Under the pieces are notes generated by a model that was given only the letters and a program-made list of their open reading frames with translations, searched no databases and was not told the origin of the DNA. Shown piece by piece: positions 51,546 through 59,607 of a stretch of DNA of 64,000 nucleotides (positions are counted from its first letter, which is position 1; the number at the start of each line of letters is the position of its first letter). Origin of the DNA: Arthrobacter sp. JZ12 (GTDB lineage Bacteria; Actinomycetota; Actinomycetes; Actinomycetales; Micrococcaceae). The stretch covers positions 2,852,001-2,916,000 of the forward strand of contig NZ_CP045246.1 in the NCBI RefSeq assembly GCF_035189165.1. Reading direction: 5' to 3'. The position numbers and the translations under genes were made by a program.

Positions 51546-53051
51546 GTGAAATTTCGCGTGATCGACGGTTTCGGAGCCGTCAGCAAACCGCCCCATGAGA
51601 CCCTCGTCCTACTAAGGCGCAACTCGTGGGACGACTTCACGTTCAAAACTTCCTTCGAAGCGGAATTGCTGCGCCCGGTCGGCGACCCAGTCGACCTTGG
51701 ACTTGTCAAGATCCTCAGAGCTGGACAGCGGACGGGCCCGACAACGTTCGAAGCCAATGAATTCGAAGCGCTGGGCAGCGATTACTGCTCGCTCGGCCAA
51801 GACATCGAATTCTACGAGAAGCTGACTGCTCTTGCTGAAGAAGAGCGAGTCGTCTTCCTGCGATCGATCCGAGATGCCGCGACGGATAAGGAGATAGCCG
51901 CAACATTTGAAGGCGAAGAAGGCTGGAATAAGTCGCTACTCCGATTCGGACAGGCCGAGCACACTCTTGCTTCCGCAAGCTCGCTCTTCGATGGAACGGA
52001 ACCCTCCGAAGGAATAATGTTCTTTACTCATCGAAGCCGTGAGCTCGATGCAGAGATCCGTTTCGACTTTGATGACTCAGACGTGCTTCCCGGACGTTGT
52101 AAGGTTTTGATCGGCTACAACGGCGTTGGCAAGACGCGGTTACTCGCCGACCTAGCGAGGGCAACAAGTAAGGTAGGACAATCTCCGGAGAATCATGGAG
52201 GAAGTGAAAGTCTGTTCAGCGCTGTCCTGGCGGTCTCGTATAGCGCGTTCGATACCTTTGAACTGCCTCCATCGGCTGGCCATACGTTCAACGGAGGCGG
52301 CGACGCTGATCACCAGCCCGTAACAACGTATTTTGGATACACCTATTGTGGACTCCGCCGCCTAGAAAATGGCCAAGCTAGTTCCCAACTGAAATCGATT
52401 CACGAGCTGACTATCGAGCTTTCAGACGCTTTCCGCCTAGCCTGCAGCCGCGATGCAAGCGCACTTAATCAAGCACTCAGAGACCTCGAACTGGACCCTT
52501 CATTCGGACGATCAGGCTTGAGCTTATCAAAATGGGTTACCGTCGGTGAGTTACCTGACGAAGAATTGGGGATGCTCAGCGCCGGACAGAAGATTGTGAT
52601 CAACATCATCGTTCAGCTGGGCGCACATCTTCGTAATCGCTCTCTAGTTCTAATCGACGAGCCAGAAACACATTTGCATCCTTCCCTTTTAGCAGCCCTC
52701 CTGCGGGGAACTCAAAAACTTCTAGACGGCTTCGATTCATTCGCGATTATCGCCACTCACAGTCCAGTCGTCCTTCAAGAGGTGCCTGCCAAAGATGTGC
52801 AGGTGATTGAGAGGTTCGGCAGTACCATTCGCGCTGTTGACCCTCAGCTTGAAACGTTCGGAGCCGGGCTCGGCGAACTTACGCATGAGGCGTTCGGACT
52901 CGACAACTCTGTGTCTGACTACCGTACTGTGATTCGCGAACTCGCACAGAAGTTGAGCCATGATGAGCTCGAGCAACTGTTTCCCCTAGGGCTCAGCAGT
53001 CAGGCCCGAGCTCTAGCTCTGCGCGCCAGAGGTGCTTCGCGAACGAGATGA
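51546..53051 (+). CDS. AAA/ABC-type ATPase of a Septu-like defence pair
   Basis: The 501-residue protein has an uncharacterised N-terminal region (about 1-180) and then a split ABC-type ATPase domain as in OLD, RecF and PtuA proteins: Walker A GYNGVGKT (190-197), signature LSAGQK (344-349), Walker B LVLIDEPETHLHP (367-379) and the switch His in ATHSP (403-407). All catalytic motifs are intact. The GTG at 51546 follows GGGAGG. Its stop overlaps the ATG of an HNH nuclease gene (ATGA). An ATPase of this class coupled to an HNH protein is the layout of the Septu anti-phage system (PtuA-PtuB); membership is inferred. Confidence 0.85.
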   Translation: MKFRVIDGFGAVSKPPHETLVLLRRNSWDDFTFKTSFEAELLRPVGDPVDLGLVKILRAGQRTGPTTFEANEFEALGSDYCSLGQDIEFYEKLTALAEEERVVFLRSIRDAATDKEIAATFEGEEGWNKSLLRFGQAEHTLASASSLFDGTEPSEGIMFFTHRSRELDAEIRFDFDDSDVLPGRCKVLIGYNGVGKTRLLADLARATSKVGQSPENHGGSESLFSAVLAVSYSAFDTFELPPSAGHTFNGGGDADHQPVTTYFGYTYCGLRRLENGQASSQLKSIHELTIELSDAFRLACSRDASALNQALRDLELDPSFGRSGLSLSKWVTVGELPDEELGMLSAGQKIVINIIVQLGAHLRNRSLVLIDEPETHLHPSLLAALLRGTQKLLDGFDSFAIIATHSPVVLQEVPAKDVQVIERFGSTIRAVDPQLETFGAGLGELTHEAFGLDNSVSDYRTVIRELAQKLSHDELEQLFPLGLSSQARALALRARGASRTR

Positions 53052-53890
53052 GGACTCTTACACCGCCTGTGATCGACGAACGCGACCTTTATGACCGCCT
53101 ACGAGCACGCCGGAACCGCGATATTGCGACCGTGCTCGTAAATGTCAGGCAGGCTGTATTTGGAGCCTACATCCAGTACAAGCTCGGGGAACTTTGCAGC
53201 CTGGCGACTGTCATCGACGATGACGATACAGCCCAGAAAGTCCGGTCGAATTACGAGGTTTTGAGATCAGGCGCGCTCGTTGATGATGGTGCAAAAATCT
53301 TGGCGCGTAGCAGGATTTGCTGTCTGTGTGGTCTCCGCCCCACGAGCGAGCTCGATCATTATCTTCCTAAGCAGCTATTCCCCGAATTTGCTGCTCTCAC
53401 AGTCAACTTGGTTCCCGTCTGCGGCGTCTGCAACAAGCGAAAGGACCAGCTGTACAAGACTGACTTGGGGGATCCTGCATTCATCCACGCCTACCTCGAT
53501 CAGCTTCCAGGATCAGAGCCCTTCCTGCGGGCAACCTTGGAAGTTGGCGACGGCATTATTCCTTCATTCGAGATCGTGCAAGCGTCCGGGCTACCGGACA
53601 AAACCTTTCGAGTTCTCGTCTCACACTTCGCCCATTTCCAGTTGGGTACGGTCTATTCGGAAGAGGCAGTTGAGCTGCTCTATGAGAAGAGCGTTGCTAT
53701 TGCGGACTTCTATTCTGAGGGTGGACCTACCGGCGTGGAAAAGTACCTGCGACTTGAAGCGCTGAGCACTGCCCGGCACTTCGGTCTTAATCACTGGAAA
53801 CCGGCCACGCTCACTGCGGCCGCCGAGTCCGCGGACTTCTGCGGAGGTGGTTTCCGGCTTCTGATCTCGACATCCGACCGCAGCCATTGA
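53048..53890 (+). CDS. HNH endonuclease of a Septu-like defence pair
   Basis: The 280-residue protein carries a zinc-stabilised HNH motif at residues 91-131: CCLCG, then LDHYLPKQLFPEF with the general-base His (D103-H104), Asn120 in VNLVPVC, and CGVCNKRK. The two CxxC pairs are complete, so nuclease activity is plausible. The helical N-terminal (1-85) and C-terminal (140-280) regions are not familiar and make it longer than the smallest PtuB proteins. It overlaps the ATPase gene by four bases, implying equal synthesis of the two as parts of one complex. Confidence 0.82.
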   Translation: MRTLTPPVIDERDLYDRLRARRNRDIATVLVNVRQAVFGAYIQYKLGELCSLATVIDDDDTAQKVRSNYEVLRSGALVDDGAKILARSRICCLCGLRPTSELDHYLPKQLFPEFAALTVNLVPVCGVCNKRKDQLYKTDLGDPAFIHAYLDQLPGSEPFLRATLEVGDGIIPSFEIVQASGLPDKTFRVLVSHFAHFQLGTVYSEEAVELLYEKSVAIADFYSEGGPTGVEKYLRLEALSTARHFGLNHWKPATLTAAAESADFCGGGFRLLISTSDRSH

Positions 53891-54144
53891 TGCCGCGGAA
53901 GTTTGAACGACGCAGGTTTGCCTAGCAAGCAACTAGTCAATCAGGTCTAACCCGGAGTCGATGACGTCCAATTAAGAGCGTGCTCACATTCGAGGGGGCC
54001 CACGAGGGGCACAACCTGATCCTGGACAACAAGATCACGGTGACGGCTGCCCTTCCGGTGAATCATCGTGGAGCCAGCCGCCGCTGGCCATTTACGTGCC
54101 GGGTTACCTAATGAAAACTCGAAGCGGTTCCTCCCTCTCGGCGA
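53891..54144. other. right border of the island
   Basis: 254 bases between the HNH gene and the end of the histidine-kinase gene. It contains the acyl-CoA dehydrogenase remnant at 53977-54061 and otherwise no gene. Confidence 0.6.
53977..54061 (+). pseudogene. degenerate copy of an acyl-CoA dehydrogenase 3' end
   Basis: These 85 bases align with 49752-49835, the last 28 codons of the acyl-CoA dehydrogenase gene: by hand, 54 of the first 65 positions match, then one base is inserted. The frame still reads SVLTFEGAHEGHNLILDNKI against SVRTYEGTDEVHTLILGNKI. Nothing upstream continues the gene, so it is a fragment at the island's right edge. Confidence 0.85.
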
Positions 54145-55680
54145 CTAGGCACCCCTTGTGCTGGACGCATCTGGCGATATCGACCGGGGATGAGCGGAGT
54201 TCGTGCCCTTTGGAAGACGGACGGTGAAGCTGGTGCTACCCGGTTCACTGTGCACAGTGATCTGCCCTTGGTGAGCACGAACGATTGCGTCGACTATAGA
54301 CAATCCCAACCCTGACGTCGCGTGCCCGCCGGTTCGTGCTTTGTCGGCACGGGTGAAGCGGGAGAAGACGTGGTCGAGGAATTCGGGCGGAATGCCGGGG
54401 CCATCGTCGGTCACCGTGAGCCTGATCTGATCGTTCTCCATGGTCACGCTTGTCACGACAGTGGTTCCAGGACTGGTGTGCTTGTGCGCGTTGGAGAGGA
54501 GGTTGATGAGGACTTGGCGCAGGTGATTTGCATTTCCGCGGATGACGACGGGCTCCTCGGGGAGATGCACGCTCCACTGTTGCTCAGGAGCGGTAATCCG
54601 GATGTCACTTACGGCCTCGATGATGAGTTCCGTTATGTCGACGTCCTCATCGACCGCGGAGTGGCCCTCATCGAGCCAGGCGAGGAGGAGCAGATCTTCA
54701 ACGAGGGTGGTCATTCTTTGAGTCTCGGATTCAACCCTCCGCAGTGAAGCGTCGCCTTTTGGCCCAAGGTGTTCTGTCATTCGAATCAGCTCGGAGTGGC
54801 CTCGGATCGCAGCCAAAGGTGTGCGCAACTCATGGCTGGCATCTGCCACAAACTGACGGACTTGCGTTTCGCTGCGCTGTCGAGCGTTGAGGGCACTGGC
54901 AACGTGATCGAGCATTTTATTGAAGGCGTGTCCCATGTTGCCCACTTCGGTTTGAGGGGAACCTGAGGTAACACGTGCAGCCAATACAACTTCCCCCACA
55001 TCGAGGGGTAATTCGGCGACGTTGGTTGCTACTTTCGACAGGTTATCCAAGGGGCGAAGAGTTCGGCGGATGACGAATGCCGCTGAGAGTCCGGTGACAA
55101 TAAGCCCTGCTAGGGAAATGCCGGCCATTGCGCTTGCCAGTGAATTCAAGGTGGCGTCTCTATCAGCTGTAGGCAGTCCTGTTATGAGGATGTCCCCTTC
55201 CGTGTCATCCACAGCGATCAGGCGGTACCGGCCTACGGACAGTAAGCGCTCCGCGGGCTCGCTGCTTTCGGGCAGACTGTTGATTATTGGGATGTCTGCA
55301 GGCGGTAGATCCTCGTGTTCCTCATCGATGGAGTACAGCGCGGAAAAATAGACTTCACCATCGGATCGGTAGGCGCTGAGCGTGCCTGCGCCTTGATTGG
55401 GCAGAGCGTCCCTTTCCACCTGTGATGTCCGCCGGGGTATGGGGTCTCCAAACCTGATCGTTCGGTTCGAGGCCTCGTGCAGTTCGCGGTCAAGTTGTTG
55501 GGTGAGGATTACATTCACCGCGGCGTAGCCAAGAATGCCCAACGCACTGCATATCGCGGTGAGTAGGAGCAGGGTCAACACCGACAACTTAGTCCGCAGT
55601 TTCCACGAGGAAACCTTCCAGCGGGAGGGAGAGTTCCCCTTTTGTGCAGCCCCTAAGGGCTCAGCCGCCGGAGTCTCCAT
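54145..55680 (-). CDS. membrane sensor histidine kinase
   Basis: A 511-residue kinase. One helix (about residues 33-57), an extracytoplasmic sensor region, a second helix (about 175-200) and a HAMP segment (LRPLDNLSKVATNVAEL) are followed by HisKA with the phosphorylation site in VADASHELRTPLAAIRG and a catalytic domain with LLSNAHKHT, DDGPGIPPEF and GLGLSIV. All motifs are intact. Its start overlaps the end of the response-regulator gene by 20 bases, so the two form an operon and a functional pair. Confidence 0.94.
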   Translation of the reverse strand: METPAAEPLGAAQKGNSPSRWKVSSWKLRTKLSVLTLLLLTAICSALGILGYAAVNVILTQQLDRELHEASNRTIRFGDPIPRRTSQVERDALPNQGAGTLSAYRSDGEVYFSALYSIDEEHEDLPPADIPIINSLPESSEPAERLLSVGRYRLIAVDDTEGDILITGLPTADRDATLNSLASAMAGISLAGLIVTGLSAAFVIRRTLRPLDNLSKVATNVAELPLDVGEVVLAARVTSGSPQTEVGNMGHAFNKMLDHVASALNARQRSETQVRQFVADASHELRTPLAAIRGHSELIRMTEHLGPKGDASLRRVESETQRMTTLVEDLLLLAWLDEGHSAVDEDVDITELIIEAVSDIRITAPEQQWSVHLPEEPVVIRGNANHLRQVLINLLSNAHKHTSPGTTVVTSVTMENDQIRLTVTDDGPGIPPEFLDHVFSRFTRADKARTGGHATSGLGLSIVDAIVRAHQGQITVHSEPGSTSFTVRLPKGTNSAHPRSISPDASSTRGA

Positions 55681-56431
55681 GACTTTCCTTTGCTGGCTTG
55701 AGTACGTATCCGGCGCCGCGCACGGTATGAATCATGGGTTCGCGGCCCATATCGATCTTCTTCCGCAGGTAAGAGATGTTCAGTTCGACGACGTTCAGTT
55801 GGCCGTCAAAGCCGTGGTCCCAGACATGGTCCATGATCTGGCTCTTGCTCAGGACGTGCCGGGAGTTCTCCATGAGGAAACGGAGTAGGTTGAACTGGGT
55901 TGCTGTTAGCTGAATGTCCTGGCCGGCACGGTTGACTTCACGCGTATCCAGATTCATGGATAGGTCACCAACTACCAGCCTGACGTTGTCAGCGGCGGTG
56001 ATCCCTGAGCGTTGAACCAGCCTGTGTAAGCGCAGGACGACTTCCTCCAGGCTGAAGGGTTTCGTGACGTAATCGTCGCCTCCTGCAGTGAGGCCGGTGA
56101 TTCGGTCCTCCACGCGCCCCTTCGCGGTCAGGAAAAGCGCGGCAATGTTGGGATCGTGGTCCCGAATCTTGCGTAGGACTTCAACACCGTCCAGCCCAGG
56201 AAGCATCACGTCCAGCACCAGAACATCCGGGCGGAACCGCTGGGCAAGTTGAACAGCAGAAAGGCCGTCCGCTGCCACCGTAACGTCCCATCCCGACAGT
56301 CTGAGTACCGAGCTCATCACCTCAGAGAGCGCAGGCTCATCATCGACCACCAAAGCTCGCACCCGAGACCCATCGAAGCGCCGCAATAGTGGCAAGTGCG
56401 CCATCATCGAGCCCCACGTGTCCGAGGTCAT
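55661..56431 (-). CDS. OmpR-type response regulator
   Basis: A 256-residue regulator with about 24 extra N-terminal residues before the receiver core (ALVVDDEPA). The acidic cluster D30-D31, phospho-acceptor D74 in VLVLDVMLP and K124 in VTKPFS are all present. The winged-helix domain ends TVRGAGYVLKP. It is the partner of the downstream histidine kinase. A GAGGGAG element precedes the ATG at some distance. It is divergent from the membrane acyltransferase-like gene, which may be a target. Confidence 0.94.
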   Translation of the reverse strand: MTSDTWGSMMAHLPLLRRFDGSRVRALVVDDEPALSEVMSSVLRLSGWDVTVAADGLSAVQLAQRFRPDVLVLDVMLPGLDGVEVLRKIRDHDPNIAALFLTAKGRVEDRITGLTAGGDDYVTKPFSLEEVVLRLHRLVQRSGITAADNVRLVVGDLSMNLDTREVNRAGQDIQLTATQFNLLRFLMENSRHVLSKSQIMDHVWDHGFDGQLNVVELNISYLRKKIDMGREPMIHTVRGAGYVLKPAKESHGDSGG

Positions 56432-56623
56432 GGATGCATTCTCCCTCTTGCGAAAAATGGTTCAAGGGTTCCCTAGCAACTAGTCGGCAGCGGGGTGAAG
56501 GCCCGGTCAATATGTTGGCGGTTGTTAACGGCAAACTCACAGGACTCCTATAACTCAGGCATAGCGCAGCCTGCTGGACTAGTAGCGGTTGACGGCTAGG
56601 CAGTATGAGTAGAGGAGAATTAG

Positions 56624-57796
56624 ATGCGGTTCTCTGGCGCTGTGAAAAGGACCCGGATGCTCGGGGTCGATGCAGCACGCGGTGTCGCCTTGGTCGGGCT
56701 AATGATCATCCATATTCTCTCGGGCACAAATGACGACGACGGCCCGACTGTTTTGTGGACAATATTCGCCGGCCATTCGGCCGCCTTGTTCGCCCTGTTG
56801 GCGGGAGTGTCGCTCGCTTTTATCTCCGGAGGCCAGCACCCGGTGAAAGGCCCTGCGCTTAGGGCCACTCGATGGTCGGTCGCGGTCCGTGCCGGTCTCA
56901 TCACAGCCCTGGGGCTCTCGATCGCTTACATCGATACGCCGCCGTCGATCATTCTGGCCTACTACGGCGTGATGTTTATGCTGGCGATCCCGTTGCTTCG
57001 ACTCTCCGCCAAATCACTGGCTTTCCTTGCCGCGGGCCTGGCGGTGGTGGGCCCGCTCGCTGTGCAGGCTCTGCGGGACTTCTTGCCGGAACCTGGTTCC
57101 GATCCTACTTTCACAACACTTTTCACCGAACCCGATGTGCTCTTCAGTCAACTGCTCTTGACCGGTGAGTATCCTGCTCTGCCGTACATGGCTTACCTCT
57201 GCGCCGGGCTGGCCCTCGGTCGACTGGACCTCAGCTCCCGCATGGTACAGATCCGCGTGGCGTTGACCGGCCTGATTCTGACGATCGCCAGCTGGCTGTT
57301 TTCGGTCGTTCTCCTGGGTCCGCTCGGAGGGATGAGCCGTTTGCTGGAGTCGTCACCCGAAATGAGCGCCGACATCATCGACGAGATGCTGATCTGGGGG
57401 CCTGAAGAGTATCTGCCAACCACTTCATTGTGGTGGCACGCCGTCGTTGCGCCCTACTCGACCACAATCCTGGAAATGGTGAACACCACCGGCACATCCA
57501 TCGCCGCACTAGGGTTGATACTGCTCCTCGCCCGCCTCACCACGGAGCCGCTGATGCCGCTGGTCGCTATGGGCAGCATGACGTTGACCCTCTACTCGGC
57601 ACACCTCATCATCCTCGCAACCGGCTTCTTGGAAGACCAATCCGACGCTTCCCTCATCGTCCAGATCGCTGTCGCCGCCCTCTTCGCTTCTCTGTGGCGA
57701 AGAATCCACGATCACGGGCCGCTGGAGAGCCTCATCGCAACTGCAACAAGACGCACCCGCACTCGCCTGTCAGGGAAGTCTTCGATAGCCGGCTGA
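56624..57796 (+). CDS. heparan-alpha-glucosaminide N-acetyltransferase-like membrane protein (DUF1624/DUF418)
   Basis: A 390-residue membrane protein with about ten helices. The N-terminal MLGVDAARGVALVGLMIIHI with an Asp-Ala-x-Arg-Gly motif and the conserved His at the end of helix 1 is shared by the DUF1624/HGSNAT and DUF418 families, which move acyl groups across membranes onto cell-surface glycans. The substrate is unknown. GAGGAGAATTAG precedes the ATG. Its divergence from the two-component operon suggests regulation by it. Confidence 0.82.
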   Translation: MRFSGAVKRTRMLGVDAARGVALVGLMIIHILSGTNDDDGPTVLWTIFAGHSAALFALLAGVSLAFISGGQHPVKGPALRATRWSVAVRAGLITALGLSIAYIDTPPSIILAYYGVMFMLAIPLLRLSAKSLAFLAAGLAVVGPLAVQALRDFLPEPGSDPTFTTLFTEPDVLFSQLLLTGEYPALPYMAYLCAGLALGRLDLSSRMVQIRVALTGLILTIASWLFSVVLLGPLGGMSRLLESSPEMSADIIDEMLIWGPEEYLPTTSLWWHAVVAPYSTTILEMVNTTGTSIAALGLILLLARLTTEPLMPLVAMGSMTLTLYSAHLIILATGFLEDQSDASLIVQIAVAALFASLWRRIHDHGPLESLIATATRRTRTRLSGKSSIAG

Positions 57797-57859
57797 AGCA
57801 CACTGTCTCGCCCGGCGAGATCGCGACCACGGCCCTGCTTCAACGGGCAGGTCTTCCCC

Positions 57860-58879
57860 TCAATCGTCTGCCGGGGAGGCAACCGCGAACGCCCACGTCG
57901 CGTAGGCAAGCGCTCCCGCCATGTCGGCCAGCAGATCCAGGTCCACGTTGTCGATGGTGTCGCAGTTCCGGTGATAGCACGGGTCGTGGGCAGACCCCGC
58001 TTCCCCGCCGAACGCCTCGACTTCTGCAGGTGTCTTGACCCCGACGTCGCCGGAGAACAGGCCGCCTACGGGAATGCCCTCTTCCTCGAAGGCGGCGTAA
58101 TCGGAACCGCCGTCGAAGAATGTGGGTTCAACGTCCTGACCCACGGCCGAAAAGTACTCGAGGAAGACCCTCTCAATCTGGGCCGAACCCTCGGGGAGAT
58201 CGTCGCCGAAGTCCGACCCATCGCCGTCGTGCACAAACCGCCCACCGTTCGGGGAAGCCGCCATGTCCACGTTCAGGTTCAGTGCCGTCTGGTCCCTCTC
58301 GCTGCCGGACAGCTCATCGACGTAGTGATCGGACCCTTCAAGACCTTGCTCCTCCGCCCCCCAGAACGCGAACCGGACGCGGTTGGCCGGGGGTGTGTCC
58401 GAGGCAGCAATCCACCGGGCAACCTCAAGCATCGCCGCGATGCCGCTACCGTTGTCGTTGATCCCGGGGCCCTCGTCCACCGAGTCGAGGTGGCCGCCCA
58501 CGACAATCGTGTGCTTCTCGTTGCCTCCGGTGTCGGCCAGGATGTTGAAGGACTGGACCTCCTCGTCGTCGCGTCCCTTCCGGAAGGTGAAGGGCTGCCG
58601 GACGGGCTCGTACCCCGCCTCGCGGAGAACTTCCTCGACGTACTGTGCGGATTCTTCGTACCCTGAGGTGCCGGCCGCGCGGTTCCCGTCGTTGGCATCG
58701 GCAATGTCCTGCAGCGCCTGCAGGTGTGCCTCATAGTCCTGGTCGGCCAGTTCCTGTTTAATCGTGCTCGCGTCCAGCGCCTGGTCGGGAGACAGCGGAA
58801 ACGCCGGCGAGCAAGCGGCTATCCCGAACACCACCATGGCCCATGTGGCCATGACCGCCCAGAGGCGAAGCGCTCGCAT
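57860..58879 (-). CDS. M28 family zinc aminopeptidase lipoprotein
   Basis: A 339-residue lipoprotein with lipobox GIAAC (Cys at residue 23). The M28 site is complete: H130 and D132 in GGHLDSV, D142 in INDNGSG, E176-E177 in FWGAEEQG, and a C-terminal His in HDPCYHRNCDT. It should remove N-terminal residues from peptides at the outer membrane face. It is monocistronic by position, with converging neighbour at 57796. Confidence 0.94.
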   Translation of the reverse strand: MRALRLWAVMATWAMVVFGIAACSPAFPLSPDQALDASTIKQELADQDYEAHLQALQDIADANDGNRAAGTSGYEESAQYVEEVLREAGYEPVRQPFTFRKGRDDEEVQSFNILADTGGNEKHTIVVGGHLDSVDEGPGINDNGSGIAAMLEVARWIAASDTPPANRVRFAFWGAEEQGLEGSDHYVDELSGSERDQTALNLNVDMAASPNGGRFVHDGDGSDFGDDLPEGSAQIERVFLEYFSAVGQDVEPTFFDGGSDYAAFEEEGIPVGGLFSGDVGVKTPAEVEAFGGEAGSAHDPCYHRNCDTIDNVDLDLLADMAGALAYATWAFAVASPADD

Positions 58880-58956
58880 GGACTCAACTTAGACCGGCGA
58901 GGCTGCGCGCGGAAGACTACAAAAGCCCTGTATCTACTTCCGTCTGGCCAATCGGC

Positions 58957-59442
58957 TCAGGGCTCGACGCGGGAAGCCTCCCTGTGTCCGGCAGCAACAA
59001 GGACCCTCTCCGCCAGCGCCGATTCGATGCTCTCCATAAGCAGGTAGGCGACTGCCGCGGCGAACGGCGCGAGGCTCCAGAGCCAATTGCCGTCCAACCG
59101 AAGGGTGAGCAGGAGAGCCACGCCCATCCCGGCCAGCACTGAGAACAGATTCATGCTGGTGCCCAGGGCTTGGGTGATGGTCGAGTGCTGAGGCATGGAC
59201 CGCGTAAACCCCTTGGAGAGAAGCCCTTCCAGCACGGTGAAGGACAGGACTGAGCCCGTCGCGTAAAGGAAGATTTCGGGCACGTTCGGAGCGCCCGCTG
59301 TGGCTTGGAGGAGCCCGAAGGTGACCGTGACCAGGATGGAGAAACCGAAAGTGGTGCTCTCCCTGCCTGTAGTGCTGCGGAGCGCACGAAGAACGGTCGG
59401 CGTCTTCCGCTCATCCTCGTTGGAACTGGTGTTTCCGGCCAT
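58957..59442 (-). CDS. four-helix membrane protein of unknown function
   Basis: A 161-residue protein with four clear hydrophobic segments (about residues 31-52, 56-78, 95-116 and 121-142) and a polar N-terminal tail. I do not recognise the family. AAGGAAG is placed well before the ATG. It is on the same strand as the M28 gene and upstream of it by 77 bases, so cotranscription is possible. Confidence 0.7.
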   Translation of the reverse strand: MAGNTSSNEDERKTPTVLRALRSTTGRESTTFGFSILVTVTFGLLQATAGAPNVPEIFLYATGSVLSFTVLEGLLSKGFTRSMPQHSTITQALGTSMNLFSVLAGMGVALLLTLRLDGNWLWSLAPFAAAVAYLLMESIESALAERVLVAAGHREASRVEP

Positions 59443-59548
59443 GGCTTCCTTACCCGCAGCAGTGCCCGGCTGCCCGATGGCAGCAGATAGTGATCCGACT
59501 GTAGGCCGCGTTTCCAGTCGGATTCCAGAGCACGGTTCTGTTCAGGCC

Positions 59549-59589
59549 GGCTCCGGCAGGGTGTCGAACAGACTCGTCCTGCCGGAGCC
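59549..59589 (-). terminator. hairpin after the methionine operon
   Basis: A perfect 12-bp stem (GGCTCCGGCAGG at 59549-59560, complement at 59578-59589) with a 17-base loop lies 19 bases downstream of the MetE-like stop on the minus strand. There is no T run, so it may be rho-assisted. Confidence 0.6.
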
Positions 59590-59607
59590 AACGCTCATGA
59601 ACCGGAG

